DNA from: Armatimonadetes bacterium CG2_30_59_28
GTDB taxonomy: Bacteria > Armatimonadota > Abditibacteriia > CG2-30-59-28
Length of the DNA: 37,846 bases
Assembly: GCA_001872605.1 (NCBI GenBank)
Contig: MNXM01000099.1
Coordinates: 1-37,846, forward strand
Direction of reading: 5' to 3'
Shown here: positions 1 through 7,024 of the stretch, in pieces
How positions within the stretch are numbered: position 1 is the stretch's first letter
Layout of the letters: every line of letters begins with the position of its first letter
Made by a program: the position numbers and the translations under genes
Notes under the pieces: generated by a model
What the model saw: only the letters and a program-made list of their open reading frames with translations
Database searches by the model: none
Told to the model about the DNA's origin: nothing

Positions 1-9
1 GCTCGGTAG

Positions 10-531
10 TCAGTTGTGTGAGCTACCGGACGCTGAAGCGATCCGGCGTCTAATGTCGAAGAATTTACGAAAGGATGCAGTAGATTCCAGCTTCTCCCCA
101 TTCCCCTGATCCCGGTAGACCTTGGCGATGCCTACCAGCGCCTGACCGACTTCGGGGACGTCGGTGTAGGAGTCGGCGACGAGCTGGTAGGACTTGATGG
201 CCTCGTCGGGTTTCTTGAGGAGAAGATACAGGTCGCCCACACGAACCATCGCCTTGGGCGCGCGGGCATCGTCCGGGTAGTCGTCGGCCACTCTCTGATA
301 GACACCAACCGCCGCGACATAGTCCCGCGCGGCTTCCTTCTCCGCCGCCTGCTTGTAGAGATCATCCACGGTGGCGGCGAAGGCGAGGGAGCAGGAGAGG
401 AGGATGAGTATGGATGTGTGGGTGTATGGGTGAAGGGGTGAACGGGTGAGTGGGTGAAGGCGTGGAGCAACGCACGGCAGCAGGCAGGAAGCGGGGCGGG
501 GCTTCCCAACGAAACGACTCCAACAGAACAT
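10..531 (-). CDS. Short secreted TPR protein, probably 3'-damaged
   Basis: The product is 173 residues. After an N-terminal stretch ending in a hydrophobic signal-like core (SILILLSCSLAFAA) come two to three tetratricopeptide units (about residues 57-145), including EKEAARDYVAAVGVYQRVAD and KKPDEAIKSYQLVADSY. This is the kind of repeat seen in BamD/YbgF-like periplasmic scaffold proteins. The last 25 residues (after GNGEKLES) do not look like TPR and are rich in Arg and Ser, so the reading frame may have been lost near position 85, or the gene is simply short. The start is uncertain: the ATG at 531 places an octamer DNA repeat array inside the leader, and no better ribosome site is visible. 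Its partner and role are unknown. Confidence 0.55.
   Translation of the reverse strand: MFCWSRFVGKPRPASCLLPCVAPRLHPLTRSPLHPYTHTSILILLSCSLAFAATVDDLYKQAAEKEAARDYVAAVGVYQRVADDYPDDARAPKAMVRVGDLYLLLKKPDEAIKSYQLVADSYTDVPEVGQALVGIAKVYRDQGNGEKLESTASFRKFFDIRRRIASASGSSHN
420..467 (+). repeat. Tandem octamer array, unit GGGTGAAN
   Basis: Six adjoining 8-base units follow the pattern GGGTGAAN: gggtgtat, gggtgaag, gggtgaac, gggtgagt, gggtgaag, gcgtggag. The array lies inside the leader-coding part of the minus-strand TPR gene, where it is read as a Pro/His/Thr-rich segment just ahead of the hydrophobic signal core. Confidence 0.75.
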
Positions 532-655
532 CCGACATCACCTCACGAACATGAGATAGCCGACGGTGCTGCAAAGACGACTGCGTAGATAGCGTAGATT
601 ATACAGGAAGTGGGGGACGAATATCAAGCAACGCTGCAATCGCAAGGGATTTTTT

Positions 656-666
656 GGGGGGGGGGG
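656..666 (+). repeat. Run of 11 G after five T
   Basis: An uninterrupted G11 tract directly follows T5 in the non-coding stretch between the TPR gene and the truncated prepilin gene. Such tracts are prone to slippage and sequencing error. The rest of 532-759 shows no gene that I can support. Confidence 0.7.
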
Positions 667-759
667 AAAATCGGGATGCCGGAGGAACTCCCTTCCGCAG
701 ACATCGTCGCCACGGGGCTCAAGGCATCGCGCCGTTCAGAGGCGACCCCTATCCCGATG

Positions 760-787
760 TTTAGAAACCCTGAGTAATGGGTATAAT
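760..787 (+). promoter_or_regulatory. Sigma70-type promoter and RBS of the prepilin gene
   Basis: TTTAGA at 760-765 and TATAAT at 782-787 are separated by 16 bases. A strong ribosome site (AGGAGGGAAGG, 806-816) follows, with the ATG at 822. The control region is intact although the gene behind it is broken. Confidence 0.5.
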
Positions 788-821
788 GTCCGCACAATCC
801 CGATCAGGAGGGAAGGTTTAC

Positions 822-920
822 ATGTTTAAGAAGAAATCTGATCAGGCAACTCGCAAAGGTTTCACCCTCATCGAACTCTTAGTGGTGATTGCGATTGTAA
901 GTAGCTTCTTCCCGGCGTGA
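822..920 (+). pseudogene. Type IV prepilin-like N-terminus, truncated after 32 residues
   Basis: ATG at 822 with a good ribosome site opens a 32-codon frame containing KGFTLIELLVVIAIV, the class III leader peptidase (PilD) site and start of the hydrophobic pilin helix found in type II secretion or type IV pilus pseudopilins. Several diderm phyla carry many such proteins with DUF1559-like C-termini. Homology stops at about position 898-903, and the frame ends in TGA after SSFFPA. The following bases belong to a remnant on the opposite strand, so the body of the pilin gene has been deleted or replaced. A functional 32-residue peptide is possible but unlikely. Confidence 0.7.
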
Positions 921-1256
921 ATTTCTTTCCACCGCGTCCGCAGATCGCCGTGCAGACGGGATCGAAACTCCAGCGGGAGTTCGTAAGGCTCGTCGCCTTT
1001 GTAGAGGGTGATGGTCATCAGCCAGGTGTGAAAGCGGAACTCCCCGCTGAATCCATTCCGGTTCTCCAAAGCGCTCAGAAAGGTCTCTTGGGTAACATCC
1101 TCGGCGTCATCTGGGTTGCGCGAAACATTCGCAGCGCTACGTTGTAGACACGCCTCTCGTAACGATCGACCAGCGCCTCGAAGGCTGGGCTGTGAGGTCT
1201 CCATTTATTGCCTTCTGAACGAGGCCTGTATCATCGGCTCGTGAACTGTCGGTCAT
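905..1256 (-). pseudogene. ECF sigma factor remnant, two frameshifts, joined to a foreign tail
   Basis: Three frames must be joined to read the protein. ATG at 1256 gives MTDSSRADDTGLVQKAINGD. Near 1185 the frame changes and gives AFEALVDRYERRVYNVALRM. Near 1115 it changes again and gives NPDDAEDVTQETFLSAL and then FRFHTWL. This is the region 2 signature of extracytoplasmic-function sigma-70 factors. Region 4 is absent. Instead, a segment beginning KGDEPYELPLEFRSRLHGDL follows, which may be the C-terminus of a cognate anti-sigma factor (weak guess). It breaks off at about 905, where it meets the prepilin remnant read from the other strand. The gene cannot make a working sigma factor. The same amino-acid order across three frames argues for decay after a once functional gene. 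Confidence 0.7.
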
Positions 1257-1322
1257 TGCTGACGTGACGATTGTACCCAAGTGCAGGAAGCCACCTTAAT
1301 ACTGCTCTGCCAAGGTCACGCG

Positions 1323-1349
1323 ACGGGCGGTCCCTCCGCCCGTTCTTTT
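1323..1349 (+). terminator. Rho-independent terminator
   Basis: A perfect 8-bp stem ACGGGCGG/CCGCCCGT with loop TCCCT is followed by TCTTTT. The T-rich side shows that it acts on plus-strand transcripts. It sits just beyond the 3' end of the convergent minus-strand glycosidase-like gene and may originally have ended the pilin transcript. Confidence 0.65.
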
Positions 1350-1400
1350 CGGTCTGGGACGGTAGTCGTACGGCGTCAAGGCAGCAGCACCCCGATGTGT

Positions 1401-4400
1401 CTACTCCCTCCCCACCACCAAATCATCGAAGAACGTCGTCACTGGGTTATTGGGATTGAAGTGCTGGGACATGACATTGTCGAGGTGGGGCGCTTCGCCG
1501 CGGCCGCCGTTGCCGAGAAAGAGGAACTGAGGGGCGCCTGCAAGCTTGTCGTCGCGAGGCAGTTCTACGTCCTTGATCCACGTATTACCATCCCTGGATG
1601 AAAAGCAATCAATCCTGTCAGCCCTGAGTGTCACTTTGACCCAGTTCGGGAGGTTGGGGTACAGTCCGGGAATCTCTTCACGTCCGATAGGTTGCCCCCA
1701 GGCTCGCCGCCTACCGGAGACCATGTAGAGGAACTTCCCCTGACTGGTGCCGGGGGTCGCCTGCACAAACTCGCCGTTGGGCCATATCAGGAAGAGACTG
1801 CCCCCCCACTCGTCATTGGTTCCCGAGGGAGCGCGGGCGATCATGCACTGAACAGACACATTGTCCTCACCAAACTCACGCCGGACGTGCGAATACCCGT
1901 AAGACGCGCCCTGCACGTATAGCCTGCCCTCGAAAGCTCCCGCTGCAGCGTTGCCTTCGTGCAGGTCCTTCTGCCAGGTCGAGCACAGTTCGGATGTGTC
2001 GAACGACTCGGAGTGTCGCGTGAGTACTTCCTTCGGCTTTGGCAGGTCCGTCCCGAGTGGCACAGCTTTCACTTCGTAAGCGCCCAGCACGCCTGCCACC
2101 ACAATGCGTAAATCATGCGGAGGGACAAGGACAGCAAATCCTTTCTCCTCGAGCAACCCAGGCTCCCCCCCGGTCTCAGCGTCGCATATCTTCACTGAAG
2201 AGGGGACAAGACCAAGCTTCTTCCACTGAGGCTGCACCTGCGCCTCGGTCTCCGTCTCGCCCACATTTCCCAGCATGAAGAGGACGCCGCGTGGTGAGCG
2301 GTACAGGCTGACCAGAACACCGGGCGTGTCACACTTCAGGAACTCCGCGCTTTCCCAGTAGCCGGTAAACTCAACATCCTTTTCCCACGGTCGGAACAGG
2401 TTCCGGGCGTGGCGCACCTGAACCGTCGTGCGCATGTCGCGGTGTCCAAAGGAGCCAACATCCTGGTCGTTGAGCAAGGCAAGCATCATCATGCTGCGGG
2501 TGTCGTGGTTAGAGCGAGGGACTTCCCACTGAGTGGTCGACATCCCGATCATGCTGGGCGCCTGCCCAAACTGCCGCGCAGCGTTGACGGCGACGTAACG
2601 TCCCATCGACTGGTAGAATCCCAAGTTGTCCCGATCGGGAAACGGGTTATAGAACCCTCTCTCGCAGGGCGCCCAGCGACCGATGAAATGGTATGCCGGC
2701 ATGTGGTGTGCGCCGACGTGCTGCGAGTCACCGAGGAAGTTGGGGCGATTGTGCTTGTAGTTGAGGTAGGCCGCGCGCATCCACCGGTCGCGGTAAACCC
2801 ACAAGCCCGAGGAGTAGACCTCTCTTCCATCCTCCCGAACGAAACCAATATTCAACTCCGGATCAAAAACAGGTTTCGGGTATCCAGTATCGTCGTAAAA
2901 TCCGGTCAGCGCGGTGTGCTGCAACGCGAGGTCGTAAGCGTGGGAGATGAAATCCACGTAGCTCGGAACCGGCTGGACGTACACAATGGTGTAATTTTCC
3001 TTGTTGTCCCCAAAGAACTTGCTCTTCCACGCCCAGTCGGCAAAGTGCCTCGCGGACTCCCATGTCACCTTGTCGATCCCCCACTCACTGCGGAACACGC
3101 GTGCTTCGGGAAACCCCTTGGGTACGGTCCCCCAGTAATGGTAGCCAACCACCGCCTTGTAGCCGCGATCCAATTGAGTCTGGATAAGCTCTTTGGACTT
3201 CTGAATCTGTTCCGGCGTGTGACCGGGATGGATGAAGTTGGTCCCACCGGCGAGCGTGTTGCCGCTGCCCCCAATCTGCACCAACGGGGTTGGGCAATCG
3301 CTGAAGATGCCGTCCTGCTGCACCCCTCGCCATCCTTCCGGCAACGGACGCGTTGGGCCGGTCATGAGAGCAAACTCCAGTGTTCGCGGCTCCTTCAGGT
3401 CAACCTTCCGGTGAACGAGATTCAGCCACAGGTTCACCGTGTCGCCTTCACGGATGACTTCCAGTGCGGGAGCGTCGTCACGCAGAATCCATCCTTTGTC
3501 ATTGTCGGCTGCGTAGCAGAAGCTGGTCTCGTAGTCGGCAACCCAGAACAACGTGGCGAAGGTGGGAGAGCAGCAGACCGACCGGAGATTTTCGAGGCTG
3601 TCGAGGATCTTTCCCTGCTTGTCAGGGAACACCTCGCCGAGGATTTCAACCCCTTGAGGGTCGCCAGAGGCGGAGTAGAACTTCGTGCGGTCTGCCCGAA
3701 GTGGCACGCGTATCCTCATGCGTGACAGATCGACGCTTCCCTCTACGGGTTGGTAAGTCAGTCGGTAAAGTGTGAATCCGTCGAATTCCGTTGTCGATTC
3801 GAGATCGACCTGCAGGTTCCCCGCCTGCAGGCGCGACCGCCCTTTTGTTTGTCGCGGGTCTACGCGTTTGAAGGAAACAGGATTCTTCACATCGACTTTG
3901 GCGCTCTTCCCACCTACCTCAACCACCAAATCCACGGGCGCGGACAGCCACGGGCGCTTCTGTGTGGTTAGCTGAATTGGCAGTCCCGATGGGGCGAATT
4001 GGTAGGCACGTCCCCACACACGTAATTCATTGTTGCCGACTTCCACCGGAGTGTACGGCTTTGGAACATCCTCCCCTACCCCCGCCTTTCTTGTCATCCA
4101 GTCGAAGACTCGCTTCTCGAACCAGTCGTCCCAGTTGGCGATCTCGCTCTTCCCGGCGGTGACGCAAACATTGACCACGTACTCACCTTCGGCGAGTTTC
4201 TCGGTGGAGGCGCGCCAGGTTCCCTTGTTGTTCGCGTATTCGGAAAGAGTCCCTTCGAGAACGGGCTTCTCCGATTCCTTCCCTTTCGGCCACACGCAAA
4301 TGTGAGCGACGGGCGGATCCCCAAAGTAGCCGAGCTTCTTGGCCCACGCGCTGTAGTCGACGAGAACGGCTATGCGATCCTGTGAAGCGAGAAAGCGCGG

Positions 4401-5495
4401 GAAGATGTACACGAGTTGCACTTCCGGCGCGGGTTTCTTCTCGAACCGGGGCGCGGGGAGGTAGAGTGTTCTCTCCATCGCTAGCAGTCTCTTCTCACCC
4501 TGGGTTGCCGAGATGGAGAGTTGATTGAATGCTCGAAGGCGCTCCTTCTTCCCGAGCATCACCAACTCCACCTTTCCGGGTGGCACGGTGACTTCCTTCT
4601 CGTCCTTTCCCACCGGAAGACGACCGGTACCGAGGTCGTCTTCCCCTTCGACCCGGGCAGCAAGCTTCACGGTCTGCGGCGAGGTCGTGCCGTTGGCGAT
4701 TTCCATCTCCATCTGAAAAGCGCCGTTGATGAGCGAGTTGACGGACAACAGCCGCACAGCGGGCGCGCGGCTGTCGAACATCGCATCGCCGCCGGTGCGA
4801 GCATCGTTGAGAGCGCCTTTCTTCCACGCCGACCAGAAGTAGCCGTAGTAGGTTCGGTCGAAGTTCATTCTCCACACCTGGCCATCCTTCGGAGGCTCCT
4901 TGCTGATGGATGCAAACGGCACGCGCATCTCGGTCGTCCAGCGGGTGCCGTCCACCTGATGGGCGATCTCCGCGTTGCTCGACCAGGAATTGTGCGTTTC
5001 GGCGCAGAGGGGAACGAACCGCGCGTCCCACAGTGTGCCGATGGAGTTGGCAGCGATGTAGAACGTAGGGAAATCGAAGCGATTGGCGTCTTCTTGGGTG
5101 CCGGGAGCGACCATCAATTCGAGGCAGTCGTCGCCGATGATTCGGAGGTAATCGTTCCGCACGCAGGCGGCAACAACGCGGTTGGTGTTGGACTCTACCG
5201 AGTCCATCGCCACGTACAGGTTCTTCTCGTCGCGAGAAGCGTACACGATGACCTGCTCGGCCCGCATCCCGATCCCAGCGTTGTACGCCTCGAACCCGGT
5301 CACCGCCGCGGCGAACTGCCACTCTTCAGCGTCCAGCTTGCCGTCGATCTTCGGGGCTGTGCGAGCGGATGGGATCACGAGAAAGGGATCGGGAGACTCG
5401 GCAGCAGGGACGCGGGCAGCGTCGGCAAGATGTCCCCATCCGGCCAGCAATGCCGCAACAACCACGAACGCAAGGGGTTTGGAGTTCGGGACCAT
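1401..5495 (-). CDS. Giant secreted CBM9-like / glycosidase-like protein
   Basis: The 1364-residue product starts at an ATG preceded by GGAGGT. Residues 1-27 form a signal peptide (FVVVAALLAGWGHLADAA). Residues about 40-235 resemble a family 9 carbohydrate-binding-type domain (IDGKLDAEEWQFAAAVTGFE, then WTTEMRVPFASI). A beta-rich middle section leads to a TIM-barrel-like part at about residues 770-1090, with GFYDDTGYPKP near 868 and GTNFIHPGH before it. This resembles glycoside hydrolase-like DUF6067/GH123-type proteins, but the family is my tentative assignment and I cannot point to proven catalytic acids. Residues about 1155-1364 form a concanavalin/LamG-like beta sandwich ending FFDDLVVGRE, related to the end of the 1183-residue protein at 7025-10576. 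It probably acts on polysaccharides outside the cytoplasm and lies in a minus-strand block with a sugar isomerase-like gene. Confidence 0.75.
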   Translation of the reverse strand: MVPNSKPLAFVVVAALLAGWGHLADAARVPAAESPDPFLVIPSARTAPKIDGKLDAEEWQFAAAVTGFEAYNAGIGMRAEQVIVYASRDEKNLYVAMDSVESNTNRVVAACVRNDYLRIIGDDCLELMVAPGTQEDANRFDFPTFYIAANSIGTLWDARFVPLCAETHNSWSSNAEIAHQVDGTRWTTEMRVPFASISKEPPKDGQVWRMNFDRTYYGYFWSAWKKGALNDARTGGDAMFDSRAPAVRLLSVNSLINGAFQMEMEIANGTTSPQTVKLAARVEGEDDLGTGRLPVGKDEKEVTVPPGKVELVMLGKKERLRAFNQLSISATQGEKRLLAMERTLYLPAPRFEKKPAPEVQLVYIFPRFLASQDRIAVLVDYSAWAKKLGYFGDPPVAHICVWPKGKESEKPVLEGTLSEYANNKGTWRASTEKLAEGEYVVNVCVTAGKSEIANWDDWFEKRVFDWMTRKAGVGEDVPKPYTPVEVGNNELRVWGRAYQFAPSGLPIQLTTQKRPWLSAPVDLVVEVGGKSAKVDVKNPVSFKRVDPRQTKGRSRLQAGNLQVDLESTTEFDGFTLYRLTYQPVEGSVDLSRMRIRVPLRADRTKFYSASGDPQGVEILGEVFPDKQGKILDSLENLRSVCCSPTFATLFWVADYETSFCYAADNDKGWILRDDAPALEVIREGDTVNLWLNLVHRKVDLKEPRTLEFALMTGPTRPLPEGWRGVQQDGIFSDCPTPLVQIGGSGNTLAGGTNFIHPGHTPEQIQKSKELIQTQLDRGYKAVVGYHYWGTVPKGFPEARVFRSEWGIDKVTWESARHFADWAWKSKFFGDNKENYTIVYVQPVPSYVDFISHAYDLALQHTALTGFYDDTGYPKPVFDPELNIGFVREDGREVYSSGLWVYRDRWMRAAYLNYKHNRPNFLGDSQHVGAHHMPAYHFIGRWAPCERGFYNPFPDRDNLGFYQSMGRYVAVNAARQFGQAPSMIGMSTTQWEVPRSNHDTRSMMMLALLNDQDVGSFGHRDMRTTVQVRHARNLFRPWEKDVEFTGYWESAEFLKCDTPGVLVSLYRSPRGVLFMLGNVGETETEAQVQPQWKKLGLVPSSVKICDAETGGEPGLLEEKGFAVLVPPHDLRIVVAGVLGAYEVKAVPLGTDLPKPKEVLTRHSESFDTSELCSTWQKDLHEGNAAAGAFEGRLYVQGASYGYSHVRREFGEDNVSVQCMIARAPSGTNDEWGGSLFLIWPNGEFVQATPGTSQGKFLYMVSGRRRAWGQPIGREEIPGLYPNLPNWVKVTLRADRIDCFSSRDGNTWIKDVELPRDDKLAGAPQFLFLGNGGRGEAPHLDNVMSQHFNPNNPVTTFFDDLVVGRE

Positions 5496-5515
5496 GTGCT
5501 ACCTCCACGATTGAT

Positions 5516-5544
5516 TTGCTATCCAGCAACCTTCCTGATATACT
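5516..5544 (+). promoter_or_regulatory. Promoter of the coiled-coil gene
   Basis: TTGCTA (5516-5521), a 17-base spacer and TATACT (5539-5544) lie in the divergent gap between the large minus-strand gene and the plus-strand gene at 5581. Confidence 0.5.
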
Positions 5545-5580
5545 TCGACCAGTTCCAACGTCTCTGGCAGGGAGTGTCTT

Positions 5581-6090
5581 ATGAGCGTCATCACCGTACC
5601 GCCGGTATTAGAGGATCGCTTGGGAACAGACGGCGCGCAGGCGTTGGTGGATCTCATTAACGCCTCGCAAATTGACTTCAAAGTCGATGTCATTGAGATA
5701 TGCGAGGAGCGGTTCGAATCCCACCTCGTCCGGGAGATTTCCAGCGTCCGCAAGGAAATATCGGACCTCCGAATGGAACTCCTGGAACGAATGGACCAGG
5801 GACACATTGAGCTTATCGAGAAAATCGAGAGAAACCGAATTGAGCTATTCGAGAAGATGGAACGCCACCGAACAGAGCTCATCGAGAAGATGGAACGGGA
5901 TCGGGGCGACCTCATGGAGAAATTGGGACGAGACATGAGCGGTCTCATGGAAAAGCTGGGACGGGACAGGATCGACTTCATGGAGAAGCTGGGACGGGAC
6001 CGAACAGAGAACATGAAATGGATGCTCCTTTTCTGGGTCGGTCAATTCGCCGTGCTCATCGGCATTCTGTTCGCCTTCTTCCACCGGTAG
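5581..6090 (+). CDS. Membrane-anchored coiled-coil protein with 11-residue repeats
   Basis: The 169-residue protein has a GGGAG ribosome site and an ATG at 5581. Residues 1-60 contain a segment (LGTDGAQALVDLINASQ) like that of small coiled-coil proteins of the DUF1640/LA_3696 type. From about residue 65 to 145 the chain consists of seven successive 11-residue units, such as ELIEKIERNRI, ELFEKMERHRT, ELIEKMERDRG and DLMEKLGRDMS. Hendecad periodicity predicts a straight or slightly right-handed coiled coil. The C-terminus is one membrane helix (MLLFWVGQFAVLIGILFAFF) with a short basic end, so the protein is probably tail-anchored with the coil in the cytoplasm. The 33-base DNA repeats are themselves similar, suggesting recent unit duplication. 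It is the only plus-strand gene in this minus-strand block, and its role is unknown. Confidence 0.8.
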   Translation: MSVITVPPVLEDRLGTDGAQALVDLINASQIDFKVDVIEICEERFESHLVREISSVRKEISDLRMELLERMDQGHIELIEKIERNRIELFEKMERHRTELIEKMERDRGDLMEKLGRDMSGLMEKLGRDRIDFMEKLGRDRTENMKWMLLFWVGQFAVLIGILFAFFHR

Positions 6091-6096
6091 CTCCGG

Positions 6097-6121
6097 GGGG
6101 CTGCGCTACGACATCAGCCCC
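6097..6121. terminator. Hairpin between convergent genes
   Basis: A perfect 7-bp stem GGGGCTG/CAGCCCC with an 11-base loop overlaps the stop codon of the minus-strand isomerase gene, just past the stop of the coiled-coil gene. There is no clear T run, so terminator function is only possible. Confidence 0.3.
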
Positions 6122-6870
6122 AGTCCTCTCAGGTGCTCCAGACACCCCACGACGTGCTTCTCCATCTCCTCGGGGCGGTCCGCGTGCATCTTCGGTCCTT
6201 CCAGTTCCATGGTGAAGGGACCGTGGAACCCGATGGAGTTCGTGATCTCGAACACCGACTTGAAATCGACCACTCCCTCGCCGAAGACGGGGAAGTTCGC
6301 GTCATGGAACCCGCCAGGGGTGTCCTTCAGGTGCACTGACTTGACGTATTCCTTGCTCTTCGCCAGTTCCACTACGGTGTCGATGTCTTCGTTGTAATAG
6401 TAGATGTTTGCCGTGTCGAAGTTGACTCCCACTGCGGGGTGGTTGACGGCGGCCATGACGGCTGCCTGCTTGTCCCCATTCTCGCAGAGGTCCGGGTGAG
6501 TCTCCATGGCTATGGCTACACCGTGTTGCTGCACAATGTCGCCGATACGCCGCAACCGGTCGTATGCCACTGTCAATTCCATCTCGCCCGCGTGGACACT
6601 GGTGAAAAGGACTCCCGCACCCAGTTCCGCGGCCAGGGATGCGTACGTCTCGAAAATATCGAAGACCGTGTCCTCCGCGATGGGGCAAGGCGTGGAAACC
6701 GAACCCACTTTCAGTCCATACGGGTCGAGCAACTGCCTGATATCCGCAGCGTTTTTCCCTTCGGGTCGGATCACCAGCTCGAGGTGAGTGATCCCCACTG
6801 CAGCAACGCGGTCAAGCGGCATTTGCGGTTGGTCGGCGTATCCGATTCTGTACGAAATGATGTTATGCAC
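6106..6870 (-). CDS. Sugar phosphate isomerase/epimerase-like TIM barrel
   Basis: The 254-residue protein belongs by pattern to the xylose isomerase-like TIM barrel superfamily (AP endonuclease 2 fold; IolE, hydroxypyruvate isomerase and sugar epimerases). Typical metal-site strand ends are visible: AMETHPD (Glu and His), VGVNFDTANIYYY (Asp), SVHLKDTPGG (His, Lys, Asp) and FTMELEGPK (Glu). The length is normal for the single-domain family. The start is GTG at 6870 with AAGGAGA about 7 bases upstream. It lies between two genes for giant glycosidase-like secreted proteins on the same strand, so it probably processes a sugar they release. The exact substrate cannot be read from the sequence. Confidence 0.85.
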   Translation of the reverse strand: MHNIISYRIGYADQPQMPLDRVAAVGITHLELVIRPEGKNAADIRQLLDPYGLKVGSVSTPCPIAEDTVFDIFETYASLAAELGAGVLFTSVHAGEMELTVAYDRLRRIGDIVQQHGVAIAMETHPDLCENGDKQAAVMAAVNHPAVGVNFDTANIYYYNEDIDTVVELAKSKEYVKSVHLKDTPGGFHDANFPVFGEGVVDFKSVFEITNSIGFHGPFTMELEGPKMHADRPEEMEKHVVGCLEHLRGLGLMS

Positions 6871-6893
6871 CTATGCGTCTCCTTAATATGATT

Positions 6894-7012
6894 TGGAGGG
6901 ATGGAAGGTTGGAGAGGTGGAGGACCGGATGGATGGCGAAATCGTCAGCCTTGACCATCGCGGCGCGCTCGCGCCGCAGCTTTCATTCCTCCACCCTTCC
7001 AGACTTCCACGC
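6894..7012. repeat. Purine-rich inverted repeat element
   Basis: The left arm is a GGATGGAAGGTTGGAGAGG-type purine tract. The right arm (about 6979-7012) is its imperfect inverted counterpart, TTCCTCCACCCTTCCAGACT. The two are separated by about 45 bases. The element fills the gap between two minus-strand genes and codes for nothing visible. Confidence 0.45.
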
Positions 7013-7024
7013 CCCGCGACTCCG

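Noticed and set aside
2409-3725. A 438-codon plus-strand frame
   Set aside because: It is antisense to the 1364-residue CBM9-like protein, without recognisable motifs.
4521-5660. A 379-codon plus-strand frame
   Set aside because: It overlaps the signal peptide and CBM9-like domain of the minus-strand gene and runs into the start of the coiled-coil gene in another frame. It has no independent support.
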